Origin: Acetohalobium arabaticum DSM 5501
GTDB lineage: Bacteria > Bacillota > Halanaerobiia > Halobacteroidales > Acetohalobiaceae
NCBI RefSeq assembly: GCF_000144695.1
Contig: NC_014378.1
Location: forward strand, 124,001 to 188,000
Reading direction: 5' to 3'
DNA length: 64,000 nt
The position numbers were made by a program, and so were the translations under genes. Below, in pieces: positions 39,310 to 47,955 of this stretch. The number at the start of each line of letters is the position of its first letter. Position 1 is the first letter of the stretch. A model generated the notes under the pieces. The model was not told where the DNA came from. It made no database searches and was given only the letters and a program-made list of their open reading frames with translations.

Positions 39310-39401
39310 AGAAAAATTGATTAAAGTAGAGAATGATTGATATAAAAGTAAGTATTGAGTTATATTAAATGATAAAGCAGATAAAAAGAAAAATATTTTT
39401 C

Positions 39402-39430
39402 TTGATTTCTATTGCTAAAAAGCATATAAT
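39402..39430 (+). promoter_or_regulatory. Promoter of tRNA-Thr and tuf
   Basis: TTGATT (39402-39407), 17-base spacer, perfect TATAAT (39425-39430), 50 bases before the tRNA. The same transcript may continue into tuf, since no terminator is visible between them. Confidence 0.75.
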
Positions 39431-39479
39431 GTATATTGTGGTTATTGTTAGAATGCTAGTACTGTCTTATAGATTATGG

Positions 39480-39554
39480 GCCCACGTAGCTCAGTGGTAG
39501 AGCACATCCATGGTAAGGATGGAGTCACCGGTTCAAGTCCGGTCGTGGGCTCCA
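39480..39554 (+). tRNA. tRNA-Thr (GGT)
   Basis: 75 bases with CCA; acceptor GCCCACG / CGTGGGC; anticodon loop ATGGTAA gives GGT. It is 72 bases upstream of tuf. Confidence 0.96.
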
Positions 39555-39626
39555 GTATTAATATCAGAGTTTATTTTTATTTTTTAATACATAAGCCCAA
39601 GGGAAATCTAAAGGAGGATAAGAAAG

Positions 39627-40823
39627 ATGGCAAAAGAAAAGTTTGAACGAGATAAGCCGCATATGAATATTGGAACTATTGGACATGTTGACCACGGTAA
39701 GACAACAACAACTGCTGCAATTACTAAGGTGTTATCCAAAGGAGAAGAGGGTTCTGCAAATTTTGAGGATATCGACAACGCACCAGAAGAGCAGGAACGC
39801 GGAATTACAATCGCTACTTCTCATGTGGAGTATGAAACAGAGAACCGTCACTATGCTCACGTAGACTGTCCAGGACATGCTGACTATGTTAAGAATATGA
39901 TTACTGGTGCAGCTCAGATGGATGGAGCATTATTGGTTGTATCTGCTGCTGATGGACCGATGCCGCAGACAAGAGAGCACCTACTATTGGCCCGTCAGGT
40001 AAATGTACCGAATATTGTAGTCTTCTTGAACAAGGCAGATATGGTTGATGACGAAGAATTAATCGAATTAGTAGAGATGGAAGTAAGAGAACTACTTAAT
40101 GAATATGACTTTAACGGTGATGAAGTACCAATTATTGTTGGTTCCGGTCTTAAAGCATTAGAATGTGGTTGTGGAGATAGAGACTGTGAATGGTGCGGAC
40201 AGATTCTAGAATTGATGGATGCTATTGATGAGTATCTGCCTGAACCAGAAAGAGATACAGACAAGCCGTTCTTACTACCAGTAGAGGATGTCTTTACAAT
40301 CAAAGGACGCGGAACAGTTGCTACAGGGAGATTAGAACGAGGAAAGCTACATCCTGGAGATGAAGCAGAGTTAGTAGGAGTTAAGGATACACAGGAGACA
40401 GTAGTAACCGGAGTAGAGATGTTCCGTAAGATGTTAGATGAAGCAGTAGCTGGAGATAATATTGGTGCCTTACTGAGAGGTGTTGATAGAGAAGAGATCG
40501 AGAGAGGCCAGGTTCTAGCTGAGCCGGGATCAATTACACCACATACTGAATTTGAAGCAGAGGTTTATGTACTAAGTAAAGACGAAGGCGGAAGACATAC
40601 ACCATTCTTTGATGGATATAGACCACAGTTTTATTTCCGAACTACAGACGTGACAGGAGATATCAACCTACCAGATGATGTAGAGATGGTAATGCCTGGA
40701 GATAATGTAGAGATGGGAGTTAAATTGATTACACCGATAGCTATGGAAGAAGGTCTGCGCTTTGCAATTCGCGAAGGCGGTAAGACTGTAGGAGCCGGTG
40801 TAATTACAGAGATTATTGAATAA
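39627..40823 (+). CDS. tuf: Elongation factor Tu, first copy
   Basis: A 398-residue GTPase delivering aminoacyl-tRNA to the ribosome. GHVDHGKTT (P loop), DCPGH (with Cys81) and NKADM are present. A four-cysteine insertion, [11 protein letters not shown] (residues 180-190, C-x-C-x4-C-x2-C), lies in the G domain before ILELMDA; similar Cys-rich loops occur in other Clostridia. The protein is identical to the second copy at 54653, and I counted only two silent base differences (39695 and 40604). RBS AAAGGAGG. Terminated at 40856-40885. Confidence 0.98.
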   Translation: MAKEKFERDKPHMNIGTIGHVDHGKTTTTAAITKVLSKGEEGSANFEDIDNAPEEQERGITIATSHVEYETENRHYAHVDCPGHADYVKNMITGAAQMDGALLVVSAADGPMPQTREHLLLARQVNVPNIVVFLNKADMVDDEELIELVEMEVRELLNEYDFNGDEVPIIVGSGLKALECGCGDRDCEWCGQILELMDAIDEYLPEPERDTDKPFLLPVEDVFTIKGRGTVATGRLERGKLHPGDEAELVGVKDTQETVVTGVEMFRKMLDEAVAGDNIGALLRGVDREEIERGQVLAEPGSITPHTEFEAEVYVLSKDEGGRHTPFFDGYRPQFYFRTTDVTGDINLPDDVEMVMPGDNVEMGVKLITPIAMEEGLRFAIREGGKTVGAGVITEIIE

Positions 40824-40855
40824 TTGAATAAAGTGGAGATGAATTTTATATTATA

Positions 40856-40886
40856 AAAAGCGGGTAGATTACTACCTGCTTTTTCT
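40856..40886 (+). terminator. Intrinsic terminator after the first tuf
   Basis: Stem AAAAAGCGGGTAG (40856-40868) / CTACCTGCTTTTT (40872-40884) with one G-U pair and a T-rich tail. Confidence 0.88.
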
Positions 40887-40922
40887 TTAGAATCATAGAG
40901 TAGTAGATAGCAAAGAAAAATT

Positions 40923-40951
40923 TTGACTTTTAACTTGAAGTATGATACATT
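40923..40951 (+). promoter_or_regulatory. Promoter of rpmG-secE-nusG
   Basis: TTGACT (40923-40928), 17-base spacer, TACATT (40946-40951); an overlapping TATGAT at 40941 is too close to the -35 to be the -10. Confidence 0.6.
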
Positions 40952-41004
40952 GAAAAAGTGTTGATTTGAAGCTGTATGTTTTCTGGTTTGAGGAGGTGGC
41001 ATCA

Positions 41005-41154
41005 GTGAGAGAGACTATAACTTTAGCCTGTACAAAGTGTAATCAGCGTAATTATTCTACTACTAAGAATAAGTCCAATACTCGCGATCGTCTGGAAGTA
41101 AAGAAATTCTGTAAATTCTGTGGAGAACACACCATCCATAAGGAAACTAAATAA
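41005..41154 (+). CDS. rpmG: 50S ribosomal protein L33, zinc-binding type
   Basis: A 49-residue protein. GTG 41005 is the start because GAGGAGGTGG lies just before it and L33 begins with RETITLACT; the longer frame adds an unrelated N-terminus. CTKC and CKFC form the zinc ribbon (C+ type). Its place in front of secE-nusG is standard. Confidence 0.95.
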   Translation: MRETITLACTKCNQRNYSTTKNKSNTRDRLEVKKFCKFCGEHTIHKETK

Positions 41155-41180
41155 GTTTTAAATTATGAGGATGTGAAATA

Positions 41181-41384
41181 ATGGCTGAAGATAGTATATT
41201 TGGCAAGATCAAAAAATTTTTTCGGGAAGTTAAAGCTGAACTAAAAAAAGTAAACTGGCCTAATCAAAGTGTTTTACTTTCGTATACAACAGTGGTAATT
41301 GTTACTGTTTTAGCAGTAATGCTGTTCATTGGAGGAGTGGATTTGATTTTTTCTAGAATTATAACTCCTCTGATCCTAAATTAA
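41181..41384 (+). CDS. secE: Preprotein translocase subunit SecE
   Basis: A 67-residue single-span form of SecE. An amphipathic helix (FFREVKAELKKVNWPNQ) is followed by one membrane segment (about 35-60). It stabilises SecY in the translocon; the short form is typical of Gram-positive bacteria. Confidence 0.95.
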   Translation: MAEDSIFGKIKKFFREVKAELKKVNWPNQSVLLSYTTVVIVTVLAVMLFIGGVDLIFSRIITPLILN

Positions 41385-41416
41385 GGGAGGTGTAGGTCCT
41401 TCTAGAGGGCTCCCTT
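41383..41416 (+). promoter_or_regulatory. Hairpin enclosing the nusG ribosome binding region
   Basis: AAGGGAG (41383-41389) pairs with CTCCCTT (41410-41416), with CCT/AGG pairing inside. The best Shine-Dalgarno, GGGAGGTG at 41385-41392, lies in the left arm, 27 bases before the nusG ATG. The fold either hides it or brings it near the start. A weaker GAGGG site lies at 41405-41409. Confidence 0.5.
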
Positions 41417-41419
41417 TTC

Positions 41420-41956
41420 ATGAGTAAAAAAGAACCAGAATGGTATGCTATTCATACTTATTCAGGACGTGAGAATAAAGTTAAGTCAAATTTAGAACAG
41501 AGAATTAAGACTATTGATATGGAAGAAAAGATAATTGATATCTTAATTCCATCTAAAGATGAGGTTAAGGTTAAAGATGAAGGAGAAAAGAAAGTTTCGG
41601 AAGAAAGATTCTTTCCTGGTTATGTCTTAATTAAGATGATTATGGATGATGAATCCTGGTATGTTGTTCGCAATACTCCGGGAGTAATTGGATTTGCTGG
41701 GGCTTCAGGTACTAAACCGGTTCCGGTATCTGATCCGGAAGTTAGGACAATTAAAAATGAAATGGGACTACAATCTCAAGTTGATATAGATTTGGAAGTT
41801 GGCGATGAAGTGAGAGTAGTTGATGGTCCATTTGAAGATTTTGCAGGTGAGATTCAGGAAATTAATCTGGATAAGAGCAAATTAACTGTATTAGTATCAA
41901 TGTTTGGTCGGCAGACGCCGGTAGAGTTAGACTTTGATCAAGTTGAAGATATTTAA
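41420..41956 (+). CDS. nusG: Transcription termination/antitermination protein NusG
   Basis: A 178-residue protein. The NGN domain ([36 protein letters not shown]) binds the polymerase clamp helices; a C-terminal KOW domain ([19 protein letters not shown]) contacts ribosome or Rho. Full length. The start codon is clear from the family N-terminus, but the ribosome binding site sits in an unusual hairpin. Confidence 0.97.
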   Translation: MSKKEPEWYAIHTYSGRENKVKSNLEQRIKTIDMEEKIIDILIPSKDEVKVKDEGEKKVSEERFFPGYVLIKMIMDDESWYVVRNTPGVIGFAGASGTKPVPVSDPEVRTIKNEMGLQSQVDIDLEVGDEVRVVDGPFEDFAGEIQEINLDKSKLTVLVSMFGRQTPVELDFDQVEDI

Positions 41957-41970
41957 GGAGGTGTGTAGTG

Positions 41971-42402
41971 ATGGCGAAGAAAGTTGTAGGTGAGATCAGT
42001 TTACAGATTCCAGCTGGTGAAGCCAATCCAGCTCCTCCAGTAGGTCCGGCTTTAGGACAGCATGGAGTTAATATTATGGAATTCTGTAAAGCTTTCAATG
42101 CTAAGACAGCTGATAAGGCCGGTAATATTATTCCGGTAGAGATTACTGTTTATGCTGATAGGTCTTTTGATTTTATTACTAAGTCTCCTCCTGCTGCTGA
42201 TCTATTAAAGAAAGCAGCCGGAATTGATAGCGGGTCTGGAGAGCCTAATATAAATAAGGTAGGTACTGTAACTAAAAAAGACCTAGAAGAGATTGCCAAG
42301 ACTAAAATGGAAGATTTGAATGCTGCTAATTTAGAAGCCGCTATGAGAATGATTGCAGGTACTGCTCGTAGTGCTGGGATTGTAGTAGAAGACGAGGAAT
42401 AA
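41971..42402 (+). CDS. rplK: 50S ribosomal protein L11
   Basis: A 143-residue protein of the GTPase-associated centre. [20 protein letters not shown] is the N-terminal hinge motif; [14 protein letters not shown] and GTARSAGI belong to the rRNA-binding domain. ATG 41971 is preferred over the adjacent GTG by spacing to AAGGAGGTG. Confidence 0.97.
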   Translation: MAKKVVGEISLQIPAGEANPAPPVGPALGQHGVNIMEFCKAFNAKTADKAGNIIPVEITVYADRSFDFITKSPPAADLLKKAAGIDSGSGEPNINKVGTVTKKDLEEIAKTKMEDLNAANLEAAMRMIAGTARSAGIVVEDEE

Positions 42403-42453
42403 TTTTAAATTGTGGGAGGATATTATCCTATTACCACAGAGGAGGAGATAGAA

Positions 42454-43146
42454 ATGTCCAGAAGATATGAAGAAGTGTTAGCTGAGGTTGACCGCGATAA
42501 AGTTTATCAGCCTGAAGAAGCATTGGAGTTAGCTAAAGAGACAGCAACAGCTAATTTTGATGAAACAATTGAGATTGCTTTTAAGTTAGGGATTGATCCC
42601 GGTAAAAATGATCAACAGTTAAGAGATGCTCTTGTTCTACCGCAGGGTACTGGACAAGAAGTTAAAGTTGTAGTTTTTGCCCAGGGAGAGAAAGCCAAAG
42701 AAGCTGAAGAAGCAGGTGCCGATGTAGTAGGCAGTGAAGATTTAGCTGAAAAGATTGAAGAAGGCTGGTTAGACTTTGATGTAGCTATTGCGACTCCTGA
42801 TATGATGAGTGTAGTCGGCAAACTAGGACCGATTTTAGGACCAAAAGGTTTAATGCCTAATCCTAAGGTAGGGACCGTAACCTTTGAACTAGAGAGAGCA
42901 ATAGAAGATATTAAAGCAGGGAAGATTGAATATCGAGCTGATGATGGTGGAAATGTTCATCTTCCCCTCGGTAAAGCTTCTTTTGAAGTTGAGGAGCTGT
43001 TAGAGAATCTTGAAGCTGTCTGTGATGAAATTGTTAGAGCCAGACCTAGTGGTGCTAAAGGTCGTTATATCCTAAATATGACTGTTTCAGCTACAATGGG
43101 GCCGGGGATTAAGATTGATCCTCAGTTTGCTCGGGATATGGTTTAA
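42454..43146 (+). CDS. rplA: 50S ribosomal protein L1
   Basis: A 230-residue L1-stalk protein. [15 protein letters not shown] and the C-terminal [11 protein letters not shown] are signatures; [14 protein letters not shown] lies near the N-terminus. The start is ATG 42454 behind GAGGAGGAG; a frame extension to 42412 lacks family similarity. Often represses its own operon by binding mRNA, but no such site was identified here. Confidence 0.96.
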   Translation: MSRRYEEVLAEVDRDKVYQPEEALELAKETATANFDETIEIAFKLGIDPGKNDQQLRDALVLPQGTGQEVKVVVFAQGEKAKEAEEAGADVVGSEDLAEKIEEGWLDFDVAIATPDMMSVVGKLGPILGPKGLMPNPKVGTVTFELERAIEDIKAGKIEYRADDGGNVHLPLGKASFEVEELLENLEAVCDEIVRARPSGAKGRYILNMTVSATMGPGIKIDPQFARDMV

Positions 43147-43177
43147 CGGAATAATCTTTGCTGAACAGAAAAAAATA

Positions 43178-43206
43178 TTGACTTAATTATAAAGTTATGT
43201 TATAAT
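43178..43206 (+). promoter_or_regulatory. Promoter of rplJ-rplL
   Basis: TTGACT (43178-43183), 17-base spacer, TATAAT (43201-43206). Confidence 0.8.
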
Positions 43207-43244
43207 CTAACCTGTTGTGGGTTGAAAGTTGAAAATTGAATATT

Positions 43245-43358
43245 AAATTATAGCTGTAGACAGTAGGTGCCAGAAAGGCTTAAATCTGCCTGCCGAGGCT
43301 GGAGATAGATGAAGTTATTAGACTGTATAGTCTCCGGCTGTCTGCGGAGGCTTTTTTT
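43245..43358 (+). promoter_or_regulatory. Ribosomal protein L10 leader RNA with terminator
   Basis: The segment AGACAGTAGGTGCCAG ... CTGCCTGCCGAGG (about 43258-43301) has the conserved core of the L10 leader, which binds the L10-L12 complex. It is followed by an intrinsic terminator TCTCCG (43331-43336) / CGGAGG (43345-43350) with eight bases C plus T run to 43358. Excess L10 would stop transcription before rplJ. Confidence 0.85.
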
Positions 43359-43380
43359 AGTTGTAAAAGGAGGTGGAAGG

Positions 43381-43899
43381 ATGCCTACTCGCGAAAAAGA
43401 AATAATTGTGGAAGAATTAACTGATAAATTTAGTAATGCAAAATCAGCTGTTTTAACTGATTATTGTGGACTAGATGTTGAAACAATGACAGAGCTTAGA
43501 GCTAAGCTGCGTGAAGCTGGTGTTGACTATAAGGTGGTTAAGAATACGCTGGCTCGTTTAGCAGCAAAAAAAGCAGAGTATGATGAGGTTGATGACTACT
43601 TAACAGGACCAACAGCAATTGCCTTTTCTGATGAGGATCCTGTAGCTCCGGCTAAAGTTTTGGCTGACTTTGCTGAAGAGCATGAGGAGTTAGAGATCAA
43701 GGCTGGAATTTTGCAAGGCAGTTTAATTGGACAAGAACAGCTTGATTCTTTAGCTGATATTCCACCGCGTGAAGAATTGATTGCTCAGGTATTAAGAAAG
43801 ATGAAAGCACCGGTTAATGGTTTAGTAAATGCCTTGAATGATCCGTTAAAGAGTTTAGCCCATGTTTTAAATGCTATAAAAGAAGAAAAAGAAGAATAA
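43381..43899 (+). CDS. rplJ: 50S ribosomal protein L10
   Basis: A 172-residue protein that anchors the L7/L12 stalk. [17 protein letters not shown] start, [15 protein letters not shown] and [12 protein letters not shown] match the family; the C-terminal helix binds L12 dimers. ATG 43381 behind AAAGGAGGTGG; a frame extension into the leader RNA is not translated. Confidence 0.97.
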   Translation: MPTREKEIIVEELTDKFSNAKSAVLTDYCGLDVETMTELRAKLREAGVDYKVVKNTLARLAAKKAEYDEVDDYLTGPTAIAFSDEDPVAPAKVLADFAEEHEELEIKAGILQGSLIGQEQLDSLADIPPREELIAQVLRKMKAPVNGLVNALNDPLKSLAHVLNAIKEEKEE

Positions 43900-43927
43900 A
43901 TGTAACTGTTTTAAGGAGGTGAAGATA

Positions 43928-44302
43928 ATGGATAAAGAAGAAATTATGGAAGCTATTGAGAATATGACTGTTCTTGAATTAGCTGAATTAGTTGAAGAAT
44001 TAGAAGAAAAGTTTGATGTTTCTGCTGCTGCACCAGTAGCAATGGCAGGAGCTCCTGCTGCCGGTGGTGATGCTGGTGATGAAGAAGAACAGACAGCTTT
44101 TGATGTAGAGATTACTTCTGGTGGAGATAAGAAGATTAAGGTAATCAAAGCTGTACGAGAAGTAACTGATTTAGGCCTTAAAGATGCTAAGGCTTTAGTT
44201 GATGAAGCACCTAACACTGTTAAAGAAGGTTTAGAAAAGGAAGAAGCTGAAGAGATTAAGGAACAGCTTGAAGAAGCTGGTGCTACTGTAGAACTTAAAT
44301 AA
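43928..44302 (+). CDS. rplL: 50S ribosomal protein L7/L12
   Basis: A 124-residue stalk protein. N-terminal dimerisation helices, an Ala/Gly-rich acidic hinge (about 35-55) and the globular C-terminal domain ([29 protein letters not shown]) that contacts translation factors. ATG 43928 is chosen over a GTG that overlaps the AAGGAGGTG site. Confidence 0.97.
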   Translation: MDKEEIMEAIENMTVLELAELVEELEEKFDVSAAAPVAMAGAPAAGGDAGDEEEQTAFDVEITSGGDKKIKVIKAVREVTDLGLKDAKALVDEAPNTVKEGLEKEEAEEIKEQLEEAGATVELK

Positions 44303-44352
44303 TTATCTAAAGTACTTAATATAATTAAAAAATAGATGTGCATATAGATAAT

Positions 44353-44390
44353 AAAAAGCACTCTGTTAGTTACTAACAGGGTGCTTTTTA
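44353..44390 (+). terminator. Intrinsic terminator after rplL
   Basis: Long stem AAAAAGCACTCTGTTAG / CTAACAGGGTGCTTTTT with one G-U pair (44353-44369 with 44374-44390). Confidence 0.92.
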
Positions 44391-44409
44391 GCTTATTATA
44401 AAATATTTC

Positions 44410-44438
44410 TTGACATTATTTTAAGATTATGTTACCAT
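44410..44438 (+). promoter_or_regulatory. Promoter of rpoB-rpoC
   Basis: TTGACA (44410-44415), 17-base spacer, TACCAT (44433-44438). It is followed by an AT-rich leader of about 210 bases (44440-44652) without a clear gene or terminator. Confidence 0.68.
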
Positions 44439-44652
44439 TATTAATTGTTATGAGAATGTAAAATGAGATTAATATACCTTCTATTAACTGTTAAGATAGA
44501 TTATCTGTTAGAAATTAATAAAAAATGTATATTTAAAATCCAGTTTAACCAAAATATTATTGTTATTATGCTTACAATAATTTACTTATATATAATGATA
44601 GGCTGTAATAGTTTCTGTAGGTTGAGAAAATTAGCGGGGGTGAATTTTATTC

Positions 44653-47600
44653 ATGGCCAAGCCGGAGAGTTCTCTTAGGCGGAAGCGAAGGAGCTTTGCT
44701 AAAGTAGAAGATGGAATGGAAGTACCGTATTTACTTGAGACGCAGAAAAGTTCTTATCAGTGGTTCTTCGATAATGGAATCTTGGAAATGTTTGATGAAA
44801 TTTCACCGATTCAAGATTTTTCTGAGAATTTAGTATTGGAATTTCTTGATTATAGTTTAGGGGAACCTAAATATGATGAAGTGGAAAGTAAGCATCGAGA
44901 TGTAACTTATGATGCACCTTTAGAAGTTAAAGTTCGGCTAATTAATCAAGAAACAGGGGAAGTAAAAGAACAGGAAGTCTTTATGGGAGATCTGCCATTG
45001 ATGACTGATAAAGGGACGTTTATCATCAATGGAGCAGAAAGAGTAATAGTTAATCAGTTAATCAGATCTGCTGGAGTCTATTTTGGAGAAGAGAGAACAA
45101 AGGATGGACGACAGTTAATTGATGGTAGTATAATTCCTAACCGTGGAGCCTGGATCGAGTTTGAATATGATAAGAAGAGGATAATTGCTGTTAGAGTTGA
45201 CCGTGCTCGTAAGATGCCTTCCACTGTATTATTTAGGGCTTTAGGCTATAGTACAGATTCAGAATTGATAGATTTGCTTGGTGACCATGAGATAGTTCAT
45301 GATACAATTGATCGTGATAATACTGAAAATAGGGAAGAAGCTTTAATAGAACTTTATAAGAAACTGCGGCCGGGGGAACCGCCGACAGTAGAAAGTGCGG
45401 AGAATTTAATAGAATCATTATTTTTTGATCCTAAGCGGTACGATCTGGCTGAAGTAGGGCGTTACAAGCTCAATAATAAGTTAGGTCTTGATACTGATCT
45501 TGACCAGAGAACATTACAAAAAGAGGATATTGTAGAGACAGTAAAGTATCTAATCAAATTAATTCATGATGATGATGATGCTTATATCGATGATATTGAT
45601 CATCTCGGTAATCGACGTTTAAAGACAGTAGGTGAATTGCTGCAGAATCAATTTAGAATTGGGCTGTCGAGAATGGAGAGAGTAATTAGGGAAAGGATGA
45701 CGATTCAGGATATTGATGTGATTACTCCTCAGGCTTTGATCAATACTCGACCGGTAGTAGCAGCAATTAAAGAATTTTTTGGCAGTGGTCAGCTGTCGCA
45801 ATTTATGGATCAGACTAATCCATTATCAGAATTGACTCATAAACGTCGGATGAGTGCTTTAGGGCCCGGAGGTTTAAGCCGGGAACGAGCTGGATTTGAT
45901 GTGCGGGATGTGCATCATACTCACTACGGGAGAATCTGTCCAATTGAAACTCCGGAGGGGCCGAATATCGGGTTAATTGGTTCGCTTTGTCTGTATGGAA
46001 AGACCAATAAGTATGGATTTATTATGACGCCGTATCGCAAAGTGGAAGACGGTCAAGTAACAGGAAAGATAGAGTATCTGACAGCTAACGATGAAGAAGG
46101 AAATGTTATTACTCAAGGTAATGTTAGTTTAGATGACGAGGGAAATATATTAGATGAACGTCCAAGGGCTAGATATCGAGAAGATATTCTGGAGGTAACT
46201 CGAGATAAGATAGATTATGTGGATGTATCGCCGGGTCAGATTGTTAGTGTGTCTGCAGCTTTGATTCCTTTCTTAGAGAATGATGATGCTAACCGGGCTT
46301 TGATGGGGGCTAATATGCAGCGGCAGGGTGTTCCACTGCTGAAGACAGATGCTCCCTATGTAGGAACAGGGATTGAGTATAAAGCTGCTAAGGATTCCGG
46401 AGTTGCAGTAGTAGCTAAAAATAGCGGTGAAGTAATGAGAGTAACTGCTAAAAAGATCTTGGTTAAGACTGATGATGGTGATGTAGATAAGTATGAACTG
46501 GATAAGTTTGTCCGTTCTAATCAGGGGACTTCCTTTACTCATAAGCCGATTGTCCGAAAAGGTGATAGAGTAGAAGCCGGTGATGTAATTGGTGATGGTC
46601 CAGCTATGGATCAGGGAGAGCTTGCTTTAGGCCGTAACTGTTTAGTAGCCTTTATGACCTGGGAAGGATATAATTATGAGGATGCTATTTTAATCAGTGA
46701 GAAATTAGTTAAGGATGATAGCTTAACTTCTGTCCATATTGAAGAACATGAAGCAGAGGCTAGAGATACCAAGCTTGGTCCTGAGGAGATCACTAAAGAT
46801 ATTCCGAATGTTAGTGAGGAAGCTCTAAAAGATTTAGATGAGCGCGGTATTATTCGCCCTGGAGCTGAAGTTAGACCGGGAGATATCTTAGTGGGGAAGG
46901 TAACTCCAAAAGGTGAAACAGAACTGTCGGCTGAAGAGAGATTATTGAGAGCAATCTTTGGCGAAAAAGCTAGAGAAGTTAGAGATACTTCCCTTAAGGT
47001 ACCACATGGGGAGAAGGGGATTGTAATCGATGTTAAGGTCTTTACTCGTGATGATGGTGATGATCTAAAACCAGGAGTAAATAAATTAGTTAGAGTCTAT
47101 ATAGCCCGCAAAGGTAAGATCGAGGTTGGTGATAAGTTAGCCGGACGCCATGGGAATAAAGGTGTTATTTCCCGAGTTTTACCGGAAGAAGACATGCCGT
47201 ATCTGCCGAATGGTGAGCCAGTAGAAATTGTACTTAATCCCTTAGGTGTACCATCCCGAATGAATTTAGGCCAGGTATTAGAAACTCATCTAGGCTGGGC
47301 AGCAGAAGAATTAGGGATTCATGTTGAAACTCCTGTCTTCAACGGAGCAACTGAAGATGATGTTATGGATATGCTGGAGGAAGCAGGTCTACCTCGTGAT
47401 GGTAAGGTGCAGCTGTATGACGGACGAACTGGAGAAGAGTTTAAAGAGAGAGTTACAGTCGGATATATGTATATCTTGAAGCTACATCATTTAGCTGATG
47501 ATAAGATTCATGCCCGTTCAACCGGCCCTTATTCTCTAGTAACACAGCAGCCGCTAGGAGGTAAAGCCCAGTTTGGAGGTCAGAGGCTTGGTGAAATGGA

Positions 47601-47904
47601 AGTTTGGGCCTTAGAAGCATACGGTGCTGCTCATTGTTTACAGGAGATGTTGACTGTTAAATCTGATGATGTAGTAGGTAGAGTAGAGGCTTATGAATCA
47701 ATTGTAAAAGGTGAGAACATACCGGAATCCGGTATTCCGGAATCATTTAAGGTATTGATTAAAGAAATGCAGAGTATTGGACTTGATGCCAAGGTTTATT
47801 CTGATGAGGATGAGGAATTAGAGATTGAGGAGAATGAGGAAGCTGTCAATGATACTACTAAGAAGCTAGGATTAGACTTAGATGAAGACGAGGATGGTCA
47901 ATAA
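44653..47904 (+). CDS. rpoB: DNA-directed RNA polymerase subunit beta
   Basis: 1083 residues, somewhat shorter than the E. coli subunit because lineage-specific insertions are absent. Landmarks in order: the rifampicin region ([36 protein letters not shown]), [33 protein letters not shown] and the C-terminal [23 protein letters not shown] (each read in parts). The last 35 residues are strongly acidic. RBS GCGGGGGTGAAT ten bases upstream. Forms the operon with rpoC. Confidence 0.98.
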   Translation: MAKPESSLRRKRRSFAKVEDGMEVPYLLETQKSSYQWFFDNGILEMFDEISPIQDFSENLVLEFLDYSLGEPKYDEVESKHRDVTYDAPLEVKVRLINQETGEVKEQEVFMGDLPLMTDKGTFIINGAERVIVNQLIRSAGVYFGEERTKDGRQLIDGSIIPNRGAWIEFEYDKKRIIAVRVDRARKMPSTVLFRALGYSTDSELIDLLGDHEIVHDTIDRDNTENREEALIELYKKLRPGEPPTVESAENLIESLFFDPKRYDLAEVGRYKLNNKLGLDTDLDQRTLQKEDIVETVKYLIKLIHDDDDAYIDDIDHLGNRRLKTVGELLQNQFRIGLSRMERVIRERMTIQDIDVITPQALINTRPVVAAIKEFFGSGQLSQFMDQTNPLSELTHKRRMSALGPGGLSRERAGFDVRDVHHTHYGRICPIETPEGPNIGLIGSLCLYGKTNKYGFIMTPYRKVEDGQVTGKIEYLTANDEEGNVITQGNVSLDDEGNILDERPRARYREDILEVTRDKIDYVDVSPGQIVSVSAALIPFLENDDANRALMGANMQRQGVPLLKTDAPYVGTGIEYKAAKDSGVAVVAKNSGEVMRVTAKKILVKTDDGDVDKYELDKFVRSNQGTSFTHKPIVRKGDRVEAGDVIGDGPAMDQGELALGRNCLVAFMTWEGYNYEDAILISEKLVKDDSLTSVHIEEHEAEARDTKLGPEEITKDIPNVSEEALKDLDERGIIRPGAEVRPGDILVGKVTPKGETELSAEERLLRAIFGEKAREVRDTSLKVPHGEKGIVIDVKVFTRDDGDDLKPGVNKLVRVYIARKGKIEVGDKLAGRHGNKGVISRVLPEEDMPYLPNGEPVEIVLNPLGVPSRMNLGQVLETHLGWAAEELGIHVETPVFNGATEDDVMDMLEEAGLPRDGKVQLYDGRTGEEFKERVTVGYMYILKLHHLADDKIHARSTGPYSLVTQQPLGGKAQFGGQRLGEMEVWALEAYGAAHCLQEMLTVKSDDVVGRVEAYESIVKGENIPESGIPESFKVLIKEMQSIGLDAKVYSDEDEELEIEENEEAVNDTTKKLGLDLDEDEDGQ

Positions 47905-47955
47905 AGCCTTGCTTTGATTTTAAGTTATTAAAATCTAAAGGAGGGAGTACAGCCC

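Noticed and set aside
40631-41002. 123-codon minus-strand frame over the tuf end and terminator
   Set aside because: Antisense shadow; a similar frame appears at the second tuf only because the genes are identical.
43867-44361. 164-codon minus-strand frame over rplL
   Set aside because: Ser/Ala-rich antisense translation of the L7/L12 hinge, typical artefact.
44463-44678. 71-codon frame in the rpoB leader
   Set aside because: It overlaps the rpoB start, is AT-driven hydrophobic sequence and has no ribosome binding site.
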